Assembly (NCBI RefSeq): GCF_002802905.1
Contig: NZ_PEBK01000004.1
Coordinates: 62,001-126,000, forward strand
Direction: 5' to 3'
From: Bifidobacterium simiarum
GTDB lineage: Bacteria > Actinomycetota > Actinomycetes > Actinomycetales > Bifidobacteriaceae
Length of the DNA: 64,000 nucleotides
Of this stretch, positions 19,748-29,312 are shown in pieces. The notes beneath the pieces were generated by a model. The model ran no database searches. It was not told the DNA's origin and worked only from the letters and a program-made list of their open reading frames with translations. The translations under genes were made by a program, and so were the position numbers. Numbering within the stretch: the first letter of the stretch is position 1; the number at the start of each line of letters is the position of its first letter.

Positions 19748-20605
19748 ATGAAGCCGGCGGAACGAAACGTGGTCAACGAACAATCCGAGCATTATCGGTA
19801 CCGGCCGACCAATTCGGGCGCGAAGGTGTTCCTCTACCCGGAATGGCTGGGATCGTACCGGTATGTGGCCGGATACAAGCTCAACCGTGGTCCGCTCGAC
19901 AACTTTCTGCTCTTCTTCATCCGGTCGGGCCGGTTCGGCATCGACATTCCGGGCAAGGACCGCATCGTCGCGCACGCCGGTGACTTCGTGCTCATCGACT
20001 GCTATGAGCCGCAGTCATACGAGGCGTTGGCGGACAGCGAGGTGCTGTGGATCCATTTCAACGGCATTTCCGCACGCATGTACTACGACTTCATCAGCGA
20101 ACGTGCGGGCAACGTGTTCTCCACCGCCAATTCGCAGTTTGCGGTGAATCGTCTGCGTCGCATCGGCGAGGGGTTCCGAGGCGGTGTGCGGATGTCGGAA
20201 CCGTTGATGTCGCGCTATCTGACAGACATTCTCACCGAATGCGCCGGCTCGGGCGATGCGGTGGCCGAGGAGACCCCGGAGCATCAGTACGCCATGGAGG
20301 ACGTGCAGGATTTCATCGTGGCGAATCTCGCCCAGCCGCTGACGAACGATGAGCTGGCGAATATGGCGTGCATGAGCCGAGGGTATTTCATCAAGGAGTT
20401 TCGGCGGGCGACGGGATTGACGCCGCACGCGTTCCTCGTCAAGGCACGCATGGACGCGGCGAAGCGACTGCTCGCTAGGACCGACGATTCGCTGAAGCGG
20501 ATCTGTGCGAAGTGCGGGTTCTCCTCGCCGAGTGCGTTCTGCCTGGCGTTTCGCAACGCGGAGGGTATGACGCCATTGGAATATCGGCGGTCGGTGAGGC
20601 AATGA
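19748..20605 (+). CDS. AraC-family transcriptional regulator
   Basis: A 285-aa sugar-responsive activator: an N-terminal cupin-like ligand domain (GPLDNFLLFFIRSGR, HAGDFVLIDCYEP) and a C-terminal double helix-turn-helix (QPLTNDELANMACMSRGYFI, then IRCAKCGF-like ICAKCGFSSPSAFCLAFRN). The start at 19748 follows GAAGGAGAGTGCGTC; the in-frame GTG/ATG upstream has no such site. It lies between divergent galM and the DUF5107/TPR gene and the MFS porter, its likely targets. Confidence 0.9.
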   Translation: MKPAERNVVNEQSEHYRYRPTNSGAKVFLYPEWLGSYRYVAGYKLNRGPLDNFLLFFIRSGRFGIDIPGKDRIVAHAGDFVLIDCYEPQSYEALADSEVLWIHFNGISARMYYDFISERAGNVFSTANSQFAVNRLRRIGEGFRGGVRMSEPLMSRYLTDILTECAGSGDAVAEETPEHQYAMEDVQDFIVANLAQPLTNDELANMACMSRGYFIKEFRRATGLTPHAFLVKARMDAAKRLLARTDDSLKRICAKCGFSSPSAFCLAFRNAEGMTPLEYRRSVRQ

Positions 20606-20773
20606 CATCCTGATCCGAACATTACTGGTGTTCGATTCCTTGGATGTTTTTTAAATATCGCAAAGCACTTTTTATACATCAGACCCCTTGTTTCGGACAT
20701 ATCGTTGATGGTGACAGCGCAGTCAAGAACAATTACCAATCCAACGATCGCCTACGAAATAAAGGAGTTTCCC

Positions 20774-23700
20774 ATGCCTCACAATCCCGTGGTCACCGGC
20801 GTCGAGAAGATGATCATCCCGACTTACGAGCCGCCTGCCCCCGAAGAAATGCCCATGTACTCGGAGTTCCGCCAGCATCAGGGCTCCACCGGATACGCCT
20901 ACCCGAACCGCGTGACGCTCGGCGTCGAACGCGACAAGCTCACCGATCACGAATACACCGTGGTCCGCCTCGAAAACGACTACATCCGCCTGCTGATCCT
21001 GCCCGAGCTCGGCGGCCGCATCCTCGAAGGCTACGACAAGGTCAACGACTACAACTTCCTCTACCGTCACCACCGCATCAAGCCCGTCATCGTCGGCTCC
21101 TACGGCAACTGGATCTCCGGCGGCATGGAGTTCAACTTCCCGTTCCACCACCGTCCCGGCACCTACATGGCCGTTGACTACAGCATCGAAAAGCTCGACG
21201 ACGGCACCGTGATCGTCTGGTGCTCCGAGGCCGCGCCCTCGCCGGGCCAGTACCGTCTCAAGGGCACATGGGGCGTCAAGCTTCGCCCGGACGTCTCCTA
21301 CTACGAGACCGTGGTGAAGATCGACAACCGCACGCCCGTCAAGCATCCGTTCCTCTGGTACGAGAACGCCGGCATCCACGTCAACGCCAACTACCAGCTG
21401 TTCTTCCCGCAGGACGTCGGCTACGTGCACCACCACTACGACCGTCACCACGCCACCTTCCCGATCACCAAGGGCTGGTACGCCGTGGAGAACCACGAAG
21501 AGGAAACCGACATCAGCATCCACAAGAACACGCTGAAGGGCAACTCCTACTTCGCCGCCCCCTCGAAGTACGACTTCTTCGGCGGCTACGACCACGACCG
21601 CGACTGCGGCACCGTGCATGTGGCCGACCACCACATGGTCCCCGGCAAGAAGCAGTTCATGTGGGCGCTTGAGGACCTCGGCGACGCGTGGAACGGCAAC
21701 CTCACCGACAACGACGGCGAACACGCCGAGCTCATGGCCGGCGCCTACTCCGACGACCAGCCCGACTTCACGTACATCGCACCCTACGAGGTGAAGACCT
21801 GGTCGCAGTTCTGGTTCCCGATCCACGGCACCAAGGCCCCGACCTTCGCCAACATCCACGGCGTGGTCAACCTCGACAAGGCCAACAGCGAGGTACGCAT
21901 CGCCGTCACCAAGAGCGTGGCCGACGCCGTGCTCGAGGTGTCCGACGGCGAGAACACGGTGCTGCGCGAGAGCATCACGCTCGACCCGGGCGACTACCGA
22001 GAGTTCGACGTGGCCCTGCCGGCCGACGTCTACACGCTGCGCCTGACCGCCGCCGACGGCACCGTGCTCATGGACTACACCGAGGACAAGCCCGACGTGC
22101 TGCGCATCCCCGAGGACAACCCCGGCATCCCCACCCCGCACGAGCTCACCACCGCGCAGGAGATCTACGTGGCCGGCCAGCACATCGACCAGTACCGCGA
22201 CCCCTCCTTCAAGGGACGCGACTACTACCTCGTGGCGCTCGAACGCGACCCCGAACACCTGCCGTCGCTGCTTGCCATGGCCGAGGACCGCTACAACAAC
22301 GCCCTGTACGATGAGGCACTCGAATACCTGCGCCGCGCCGACAAGGTGCTCAACCGCTTCAACCACAACCCGTACGACGGCACCTACAGCTACCTCAAGG
22401 CGCTGTGCGAATACGGCAAGGGCGAGGTCGACGCCGCCTACGAGACCTTCTTCAAGGCCGCGTGGAGCAACAACGTCATCTCCCCGGCCATGACCTACAT
22501 CGCCGGCATCGACGGACAGCGCGGCGACTGGGCCAAGATGAAGGAGCACGCCGAGCAGGCGCTCAAGAAGGAAGCCGACCACGCCATCTGCGGCACCTAC
22601 AAGGCCATCGCCGAAATCAAGCTCGGCGACAAGGAAACCGGTCTGGCCGAGCTCGAAGGTATCATCGCCCGCGACCGCCTCGACCATCTGGCCCGCTTCG
22701 CCCACCTCTACTACTCCGGCAAGGACCTCGGCGAGTTCTACTCGATCCTGCTGAGCAACCCCGCGCAGACCATCCTTGACGTCACGTTCGACCTGCTGCT
22801 CGCCGGACTGAAGGACGAGGCCGTCGCCCTGCTCGAAGGCGCCAAGCTCGCCGGACAATCCACTCCGATGACCCACTACACGCTCGCCTTCGTCTACGAC
22901 GCGCTCGGCAAGACCGAGGTCGCCGCCTCCAACCGCAAGGCCGTGTCCGACAGCCCGATCGTGGACGTGTTCCCGTACCGACTCGAGGAGCTGCCCGTAC
23001 TCAAGGCCGCCGTCGAAGCCGACCCGACCGACTACACCGCCGCCTACCTGTACGGCTGCCTCCTGTACAACAAGCTGCAGTACAAGGCCGCCGCCGACCA
23101 GTGGAAGAAGGTCACCGAACTCAAGCCCGACTTCTACATCGCATGGCGCAACCTCGCCATCGCCTACTTCAGCAAGTTCGACCGCCGCGAAGAGGCGCTG
23201 GAACTCATGAAGAAGGCCGTGGAGGTCAAGCCGAAGGACGACACGCTCGTACGTGAAACCAACTACGTGGCCGCCAAGCTCGGCGTGGACGGACGCGAAC
23301 GCCTCGACTGGCTGCTCGCCAACCTGCCCGACAAGCCCTCCGACACCCTCACCTGGGATCTGGCCGACGCCTACAGCAACGTGTTCGAATTCGACAAGGC
23401 GCTCGATGTGCTCAAGAACCACGAGTTCGTGGCCGCCGAATGCCAGGAGACCTACCTCACCGAGTCGTACACCTTCGCACTGTGCTGCAAGGGCCGGCTG
23501 CTCGAACGCGACGGCAAGGTCGAAGAGGCGCTCGAATGCTACCGCAACGCGCAGATCGTTCCCGCGAACTTCCGCGCCGGCTGGTGGGACACCCAGCAGC
23601 TGTACTACGCCCGCTGGTTCGAGGCCGCCGCGCTGCAGAAGCTCGGCCGCGAGGACGAGGCCCGCAAGGCCGCATCCCGGCTGCTGCCCTTCATCCACAG

Positions 23701-24055
23701 CAACTACAGCCCGTACATGGGTCCGGAAACCGACTACTACGTGGCGCTCGCCGAACGCCTGCTCGGCGACAACATCATCTCCCGCAAGGATATGAGCGCC
23801 TCCGTGGTCAAGTGGGAGGAGGACGCGAAGAACGACCTCGACCGCAAGCCCATCGTCACCTCGCTGCACCTGTCGTTCGTACCCGACGGCGTGACCGAGC
23901 ACAAGGCCGAAACGGTCCGTGCTCTCGCCTACAGCCGCCTGTTCTTCAACGATGAGGCCGGTGCCCGCGAGCTGTTCGAGAAGAGCCTGAAGCTCAACCC
24001 GGACAACCTCAAGGCCAGGTTCGAGCTGCACCTGCTCGGCGCACTCGACGCCTGA
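20774..24055 (+). CDS. DUF5107 and tetratricopeptide-repeat protein
   Basis: A large 1093-aa cytoplasmic protein starting MPHNPVVTGVEKMIIP after AAAGGAG. The first 450 residues are a galactose-mutarotase/hydrolase-like beta domain (DUF5107), with PELGGRILEGYDKVNDYNFL, GSYGNWISGGMEFNFPFHHR and many exposed His and aromatic residues. The remainder is a run of TPR helices, for example DYYLVALERDPEHLPSLLAM and GRLLERDGKVEEALECYRN. Such proteins are found with sugar transporters, and the fold suggests carbohydrate binding or processing. The activity is unknown. An AraC regulator lies upstream and a sugar porter downstream. Confidence 0.88.
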   Translation: MPHNPVVTGVEKMIIPTYEPPAPEEMPMYSEFRQHQGSTGYAYPNRVTLGVERDKLTDHEYTVVRLENDYIRLLILPELGGRILEGYDKVNDYNFLYRHHRIKPVIVGSYGNWISGGMEFNFPFHHRPGTYMAVDYSIEKLDDGTVIVWCSEAAPSPGQYRLKGTWGVKLRPDVSYYETVVKIDNRTPVKHPFLWYENAGIHVNANYQLFFPQDVGYVHHHYDRHHATFPITKGWYAVENHEEETDISIHKNTLKGNSYFAAPSKYDFFGGYDHDRDCGTVHVADHHMVPGKKQFMWALEDLGDAWNGNLTDNDGEHAELMAGAYSDDQPDFTYIAPYEVKTWSQFWFPIHGTKAPTFANIHGVVNLDKANSEVRIAVTKSVADAVLEVSDGENTVLRESITLDPGDYREFDVALPADVYTLRLTAADGTVLMDYTEDKPDVLRIPEDNPGIPTPHELTTAQEIYVAGQHIDQYRDPSFKGRDYYLVALERDPEHLPSLLAMAEDRYNNALYDEALEYLRRADKVLNRFNHNPYDGTYSYLKALCEYGKGEVDAAYETFFKAAWSNNVISPAMTYIAGIDGQRGDWAKMKEHAEQALKKEADHAICGTYKAIAEIKLGDKETGLAELEGIIARDRLDHLARFAHLYYSGKDLGEFYSILLSNPAQTILDVTFDLLLAGLKDEAVALLEGAKLAGQSTPMTHYTLAFVYDALGKTEVAASNRKAVSDSPIVDVFPYRLEELPVLKAAVEADPTDYTAAYLYGCLLYNKLQYKAAADQWKKVTELKPDFYIAWRNLAIAYFSKFDRREEALELMKKAVEVKPKDDTLVRETNYVAAKLGVDGRERLDWLLANLPDKPSDTLTWDLADAYSNVFEFDKALDVLKNHEFVAAECQETYLTESYTFALCCKGRLLERDGKVEEALECYRNAQIVPANFRAGWWDTQQLYYARWFEAAALQKLGREDEARKAASRLLPFIHSNYSPYMGPETDYYVALAERLLGDNIISRKDMSASVVKWEEDAKNDLDRKPIVTSLHLSFVPDGVTEHKAETVRALAYSRLFFNDEAGARELFEKSLKLNPDNLKARFELHLLGALDA

Positions 24056-24141
24056 TCCCTGATCCCGTCGTCGGCCACCGGTGCGATCGATGTTCCGACC
24101 GCACCGGCAGCCGACTCGTTACCCCTTTCTCCCTTCCATAG

Positions 24142-24183
24142 ATGGGGCGTCCTGATTCTTCTCCTCTAGGACGCCCCATTTTT
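24142..24183 (+). terminator. Rho-independent terminator after the DUF5107 gene
   Basis: ATGGGGCGTCCT (24142-24153) pairs with AGGACGCCCCAT (24168-24179), followed by five T residues. Confidence 0.9.
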
Positions 24184-24272
24184 CGTATCGCCCTCGTTGG
24201 CATTCCTGACGTCGATCGGCAACGAAGCCGCATCGGCATGGTCAATCACGGTCATCACAGTAAGGAATCATC

Positions 24273-25733
24273 ATGTCCGCTTCCCCGAACGCCGTCGCCG
24301 GAGACGGTTCCAATCGGCAATCACAGTCATCTGCATCTACTCAGTCAGCCACAACCACTCAGGGATCCACTCAGTCAACCACTCAGGGATCCATGAAATA
24401 CGTCGTCATCCTGGCGCTCAGCGCCGGCATGGCCGGTCTGCTCTACGGCTACGACGCCGTGAGCATCTCCGGCGCCATCGGCTTCCTGCAGGAGCTCTAC
24501 GACCTCACCCCCGCCCATGAAGGCCTCATCGTCTCCAGCATCTTCATCGGCGGTGTGGTCGGCGTCGGCGTATCCGGCTTCCTTAGCGATCGCATCGGCC
24601 GCCGTAAGGTCATGATGTTCGGCGCGTTGTTCTTCTTCATCGCCGGCCTGTTCGCCGCGTTCACCCAGTCTCCCGAACAGCTGATCGCCGCACGAATCAT
24701 CGGCGGTCTCGGCATCGGCCTGTCATCGTCGATCTCGATCACGTACGTCACCGAATGCGCGCCGGCGAAATGGCGAGGCACGCTCTCGTCCATGTATCAG
24801 TTCCTGTGCATCATCGGCATCTTCCTCACCAACATCATCAACTTCTGCATCGCCCAGTCCGGCTCGCACGCATGGGGTGTGAGCACCGGCTGGCGCTGGG
24901 TGCTCGGCATCGGTGCCGCACCCGCACTGGTGCTGTTCGTGTTCATGCTGCTCGCACCGGAGAGCCCGCGATTCCTCATGCAGTCCGGCAAACAGGAGCA
25001 GGGCTTCAAGATCCTCGAACGCATCAATGGTACGGAAGGCGCGCGCGAGGAGGCCAAGGCCATTGAAGCCTCCATCAAGCTCGACCAGAGCGGCAGCTTC
25101 TCCGAACTGTTCGGTCCCGGTCTGCGCAAGGCGCTGATGGTGGGCATATTCCTAGCCGTGTTCAATCAGGCGGTCGGTCAGAACACCATCTCCTTCTACG
25201 GTCCCACGATCTTCCGCAACGCCGGCTTCGGCGGTAACTCGGAGTTCCTGGCCTCCACCATGGTCGGCGGCGTCGAGCTGGTGTTCACCGTCGTGGGCAT
25301 GGTGCTCATCGACCGCGCGGGACGCAAGCCGTTGATGCTGTGGGGCACGGCGCTGATGGCCGCGTTCGCCATCGCCATGGCGCTGACCTTCATGTTCAAC
25401 GCTCCCGGCGTGCTGGTCGTGGTGTTCGCCTGCGGGTTCATCGCCGCATTCGCGTTCTCCATGGGCCCGGTCACCTGGGTGATGATCCCCGAACTGTTTC
25501 CCACGCATCTGCGCGGCCGCGCCTCCGGCCTGTGCAGCGTGTTCATCTGGGGAACCGCGTGGCTGGTCGGTCAGTTCACGCCCATGATGTTCGCCGGCTG
25601 GGGCGGCCAGGGCATGTTCTTGTTCTTCGCGGCGCTCGACATCATCGGCTTCCTCGGCGTTCGCTTCCTGGTTCCCGAAACCAAGGGCAAGCGCCTCGAG
25701 GAGATCGAGGAGTTCTTCCGCCCGACGAAGTGA
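24273..25733 (+). CDS. MFS sugar porter family transporter
   Basis: A 486-aa, twelve-helix symporter of the sugar porter (SP) family. Diagnostic motifs are LLYGYDAVSISGAIGF in helix 1, DRIGRRKVMMFG in loop 2-3, PESPRFLMQ after helix 6, and PETKGKRLEEIEEF after helix 12. The polar N-terminus contains a short duplicated TTQGSTQSTTQGS, produced by a 24-bp direct repeat in the DNA. The start follows TAAGGAATCATC. It sits behind the terminator of the DUF5107 gene, so it has its own promoter. The substrate is unknown; a monosaccharide is likely. Confidence 0.92.
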   Translation: MSASPNAVAGDGSNRQSQSSASTQSATTTQGSTQSTTQGSMKYVVILALSAGMAGLLYGYDAVSISGAIGFLQELYDLTPAHEGLIVSSIFIGGVVGVGVSGFLSDRIGRRKVMMFGALFFFIAGLFAAFTQSPEQLIAARIIGGLGIGLSSSISITYVTECAPAKWRGTLSSMYQFLCIIGIFLTNIINFCIAQSGSHAWGVSTGWRWVLGIGAAPALVLFVFMLLAPESPRFLMQSGKQEQGFKILERINGTEGAREEAKAIEASIKLDQSGSFSELFGPGLRKALMVGIFLAVFNQAVGQNTISFYGPTIFRNAGFGGNSEFLASTMVGGVELVFTVVGMVLIDRAGRKPLMLWGTALMAAFAIAMALTFMFNAPGVLVVVFACGFIAAFAFSMGPVTWVMIPELFPTHLRGRASGLCSVFIWGTAWLVGQFTPMMFAGWGGQGMFLFFAALDIIGFLGVRFLVPETKGKRLEEIEEFFRPTK

Positions 25734-25747
25734 CCGCCGATGGGTCG

Positions 25748-25886
25748 CCTCACGCGGGCCGGGTTCACCAAACGACACGATTTCAGAAACGTTGAAATTG
25801 CAATGTTTCTGGGGTGTGCCTCACATGGGCCGGGCGGCCCGCGTGAGGCACCCGGTCCGAGTGAGACGCACCCGGCCCGCGTGAGG
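25748..25886. repeat. CCTCACG-type palindromic element, copy c
   Basis: Closely matches copy b, with core CGTTGAAATTG at 25790 and three CCTCACG or CGTGAGG modules. It lies between convergent genes. Confidence 0.8.
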
Positions 25887-25901
25887 CGGGTATGCCGGCG
25901 C

Positions 25902-28673
25902 CTACTCCCGCGTCAGCACCTCGGTGAGGGCCTGGATCACCGGCTGGGGCATGTGCGAGTCGTTGTAGCGGCTCTCGTCCACGCCGTGCAGATCCTCGAG
26001 CGTCGCCAGCCCGGGCAGGGCGTTCGCGCCGAGATCGCGGATCATCGCATACGCCTTCTCCTTGGTCAGGTAGTACATCTGCGCGTCCTTGAGCACGGCG
26101 AACACGTCGTCGAGCAGCGGATTCTCGGCCGTGCTGGCACCCGCGGCCAATGTGATCGTCACGGTCTCATCGCTCGGCGTGGCCGGCAGACTCACGGTCA
26201 GGCTCAACGTGGCGGGATCGTACTCGGCCGCCGCCTCCACGGCGGGCGCTCCGCCGAACGATACGGTCGCCGCAGTCTCCGCGACGCCGCGGAACACGAT
26301 CTCCCATTCACGCTCGGCCGGGATCACCGCGGGATCATCGGCCGCCGGTCCGCTGGCCGCGCCGATGGTGAACGTCGCCGGCTGGCCGTACGCGCTCACG
26401 CCGGCGTCCTGATCCATATTCACCCCGAGATCCAGTGCGAACGTGGTGGTCGCCGTGCGCACCGAGCACTCCGGGGCGCCGTCGTCCTCGACCATCGTGA
26501 ATTCGCCGTCCGCGCCGGGGAACACCAGCACGCGCAGGGCCTTCGGATTGGCGACCGAATTCAGGCGCTCGCCGCCGTTGCTGCCGTCGCCGTCGCCCGC
26601 ATCGCCGTCCTCCGGTCCCGTCTCCGGCTCCACCTGCATCGGTACGATCGCGCCCGCCTTGGCGAACACCGGCATCCGGTCGAGTCCGCGCCATGCCTCG
26701 AGTCGCCGTCCCTCCACCGGGGCGGAGACGTAATGCCGTCCGGTGAAGAAGTCGAACCACGTGCCCTGCGGCAGCCACACGTCGGCCTTCGCCATCTGCA
26801 CGGACTTCTCCGCCGGACTGACGATCGGCGCCACCAGCAGCTCGGTGCCGAACCGGAACTCGTCGGTGAGCTTGTAGGCGTCGCGGATCTCCGGCCAATT
26901 CCAGTACAGCGGCTGCACGATCGGCTCGCCCTCGCGTGCCGCCCGCCAGTTCATCGTGTACAGATACGGGATCAGCATGTGCCGCAGACGCAGGGTCTCG
27001 CTCATCGCCTCGCGCACTTCGGTGTGGAAGTTCCACGGTTCCTTGCCGTTGAACGGCGAATCGGTGGAGTGCAGACGGTTGATCGGGCTGAACGTGCCTA
27101 GCTGATACCAGCGGGCCTCCAGCTCCTCGTCGCGGTAGCCGAACATGTGGCCGCCGATGTCGTGGCTCCACCATCCGTAGCCGATGTTGCTCGCCGTGGC
27201 GGTGAACTCGGGCTGGAACCGCAGCGAATCCCATGTCACCACCGTGTCGCCGGAGAAGCCGATCGGGTAGCGGTGCGAGCCCGGTCCGGCGTACCTCGAG
27301 AAGGTGAGCGGACGGGCGTCCATCTTCTGTGCCGGGTCGGCGTCCTCCCCCTCGCGATGGGCGTTGGTGCGGGCGGAGTCGAGGTAATGCAGATGGTTGA
27401 GCATCCACAGCGGGTCGAGGCCGCGCTGGCGGGTCACGCCGCCCTGCTGCCAGTCAAGCCACCAGAAGTCGACGCCCTCGTCCTCCATCGGATGATGCAG
27501 CCGGTCGAAGTACGCGTTCATGAACCGCGGATCGGTCAGATCGAACTGCACGGCCTCACCGGTATCGGGATCGATGCCCATCGCCTCGGCCATCGGCGCG
27601 TACTGGTCCTCGAAGGCGCGCACGCCGTCGCGCGGATGCACGTTCAGCGTGGTCTTCATGCCGTGGTCGTGCAGCCAGTGCAGGAATCGCTGCGGATCGG
27701 GGAAGAAGGTCCGGTTCCACGTATACCCGGTCCAGCCCGAGCCGTACTTCGGATCGACGTCGTCCACCAGATGCCAGTCCATGTCGATCACGGCCGTGGT
27801 GAACGGCAGACCCTCGGCCTCGAAGCGTTCGACCAGTTCGCGGTACTCGGATTCGGTGTAGCGGTGGTAGCGGCTCCACCAGTTGCCGAGCACGAACCGC
27901 GGCAGCAGCGGGGTCGGTCCGGTCAGACGGTAGAGATCATGCACGGCCTCGCGGTAGCGGTGACCGTAGCCGAACAGATACAGATCGGTGGTGGATTCCG
28001 GCTTCGGAGTGACCCAGGTGCCGAAGGGGTTGGGTTTGCCGTTGACTTCGGGGGCGTCGACGATGACGTTCGAGGCGGAGTCGTCGAGGATCGCCCAGCC
28101 GTCGGTGCTGTTGACGCCCGGGTCGAGGGGGATGCGGCCGTTCGCCCAGTCCAGCGTGCGATAGGTGCCGCCGAGGTTGCGCAGCTGCTCGTCGCCGTAA
28201 TGCCAAGTGTTGTCGGTGCTGGCGATGCCCTTCACCGTGGCGTACAGGCCCTCCTTGGTGAACGGCTGCTGGTTGTAGGAGATGTGCAGGTGCGGGGTGT
28301 CGATCTCCAGCCAGCCGTCGCGTTCGGTGACGGTGAAGGAGGGGAGGGTGGGGTTGGTGGAGGCGGCGTCGGTGTTGGGTGCGGTGTCGATGGGTGTGGC
28401 GCCGGTGGGGGAGATTGATGCGGTTTCGGTGGGGGCGTCGGTCGATTTTGCGGTCTGGGTGGGGATTTCGGTCGAAAAATCACGATTGAAGGCCATCTGG
28501 GTGGGGTTGTCGACGAATCGGCCTGAATCGGACCATTCGAACCGGATCAGTGATTCGGTGATGATGCCGATGCGCCAGTGCTTGCCGGCCGCCTCGCCGC
28601 CGAGCGTGGTCCGCGGATTCATCAGCGGATGGGCGTTGAGTGTGCTTATCGAAAACAGGGAACGATCGACCAT
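25902..28673 (-). CDS. GH31 family alpha-glycosidase
   Basis: A 923-aa glycoside hydrolase of family 31 without a signal peptide, so cytoplasmic, cleaving alpha-linked oligosaccharides. The nucleophile region is VDFWWLDWQQGG (Asp407) and the acid/base lies in GFSGDTVVTW (Asp476); IGYGWWSHDIGGHMFG is conserved. The N-terminal beta domain is interrupted at about residues 68-110 by a Thr/Pro/Ala-rich insertion with repeats like PTQTAKSTDAPTETA. The WLDWQQG form is distinct from the alpha-xylosidase also present here. The start follows AAGGAG. Divergent LacI regulator nearby may control it. The substrate is not deducible. Confidence 0.92.
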   Translation of the reverse strand: MVDRSLFSISTLNAHPLMNPRTTLGGEAAGKHWRIGIITESLIRFEWSDSGRFVDNPTQMAFNRDFSTEIPTQTAKSTDAPTETASISPTGATPIDTAPNTDAASTNPTLPSFTVTERDGWLEIDTPHLHISYNQQPFTKEGLYATVKGIASTDNTWHYGDEQLRNLGGTYRTLDWANGRIPLDPGVNSTDGWAILDDSASNVIVDAPEVNGKPNPFGTWVTPKPESTTDLYLFGYGHRYREAVHDLYRLTGPTPLLPRFVLGNWWSRYHRYTESEYRELVERFEAEGLPFTTAVIDMDWHLVDDVDPKYGSGWTGYTWNRTFFPDPQRFLHWLHDHGMKTTLNVHPRDGVRAFEDQYAPMAEAMGIDPDTGEAVQFDLTDPRFMNAYFDRLHHPMEDEGVDFWWLDWQQGGVTRQRGLDPLWMLNHLHYLDSARTNAHREGEDADPAQKMDARPLTFSRYAGPGSHRYPIGFSGDTVVTWDSLRFQPEFTATASNIGYGWWSHDIGGHMFGYRDEELEARWYQLGTFSPINRLHSTDSPFNGKEPWNFHTEVREAMSETLRLRHMLIPYLYTMNWRAAREGEPIVQPLYWNWPEIRDAYKLTDEFRFGTELLVAPIVSPAEKSVQMAKADVWLPQGTWFDFFTGRHYVSAPVEGRRLEAWRGLDRMPVFAKAGAIVPMQVEPETGPEDGDAGDGDGSNGGERLNSVANPKALRVLVFPGADGEFTMVEDDGAPECSVRTATTTFALDLGVNMDQDAGVSAYGQPATFTIGAASGPAADDPAVIPAEREWEIVFRGVAETAATVSFGGAPAVEAAAEYDPATLSLTVSLPATPSDETVTITLAAGASTAENPLLDDVFAVLKDAQMYYLTKEKAYAMIRDLGANALPGLATLEDLHGVDESRYNDSHMPQPVIQALTEVLTRE

Positions 28674-29149
28674 GGGAACTCCTTGATGACGACGTTGTCG
28701 ATATGGGTGTACCGGTATGGGTGATATCGGTATGGGTAGTTTCAGGCTAGCGCGTGCGGATGATCGCGCAAGTCTGACGTCTGGCCGGGCTGTGTCGGTT
28801 GGGGTGTGTCGGTGGGTCGGGCCGTGGGCCGGGCTGTGTCGCCGGGCTGTGGGCCGGGCCCGGTGGGTCGGGCCGTGGGCCGGGCTGTGGGTCAGGTCCG
28901 GTGGGCCGAATCGGTTACTTGGCCGAATCGTTTACGAGGACCGTGATTTCGGCCTCTTCGTGACCGGGTTGGCCAAGTCTTGGTGATCGGGTTGGCCAAG
29001 TAGGGTCCCCGGTGATCGATCTGATCGGATATTCGTGATCGGTCTGGCCAAAGAAGGTCCCGAGGGAATTGGGATGGCCGGGGAAGACCCTGCGGGGATC
29101 GGTTCCGGCCGGTTGATCGGGGTGATCGGGGTGAGTGTCTGTCTGATAA
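28674..29149. other. Non-coding divergent region between GH31 and LacI genes
   Basis: Contains a G-rich stretch (28784-28900) of degenerate GTGGGCCGGGCTG units. At 28918-28985 a palindromic element begins TTGGCCGAATCG, contains CGAGGACC and CCTCTTCGTGA, and ends GGTTGGCCAAG; a related copy is at 52671-52765. No gene is seen. Confidence 0.6.
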
Positions 29150-29235
29150 TGCAAACGCTTGTGTTGTTTGCGTTGTTTCGGTTTCGCGGTATCTTTGAGA
29201 AAGAAAAACGGACAGGTTGCGCAAACTTGCGCAAC
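29150..29235 (+). promoter_or_regulatory. Promoter and two operators of the LacI gene
   Basis: TTGCGT (29168-29173), 16 nt, TATCTT (29190-29195) form a promoter. TGCAAACGCTTGTG (29150-29163) upstream has the central CG of LacI-family sites. GTTGCGCAAACTTGCGCAAC (29216-29235) is a near-perfect palindrome just downstream. Autoregulation is likely. Confidence 0.6.
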
Positions 29236-29312
29236 GGAGGATCGTCGGTGCGTATCGCCGATCTGCGTCGGATGGCCGATACGCGTCGGATAAGTCAGAT
29301 AAGGGGTGTGGT

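Noticed and set aside
20723-24031. A 3.3 kb open frame on the minus strand
   Set aside because: It mirrors the DUF5107 gene, is Val/Gly/Glu-rich and low complexity, and has no ribosome binding site. High-GC third positions leave the complement open.
28232-28483. Pro/Ser/Thr-rich minus-strand frame
   Set aside because: It is a shifted frame within the GH31 insertion and lacks a start signal.
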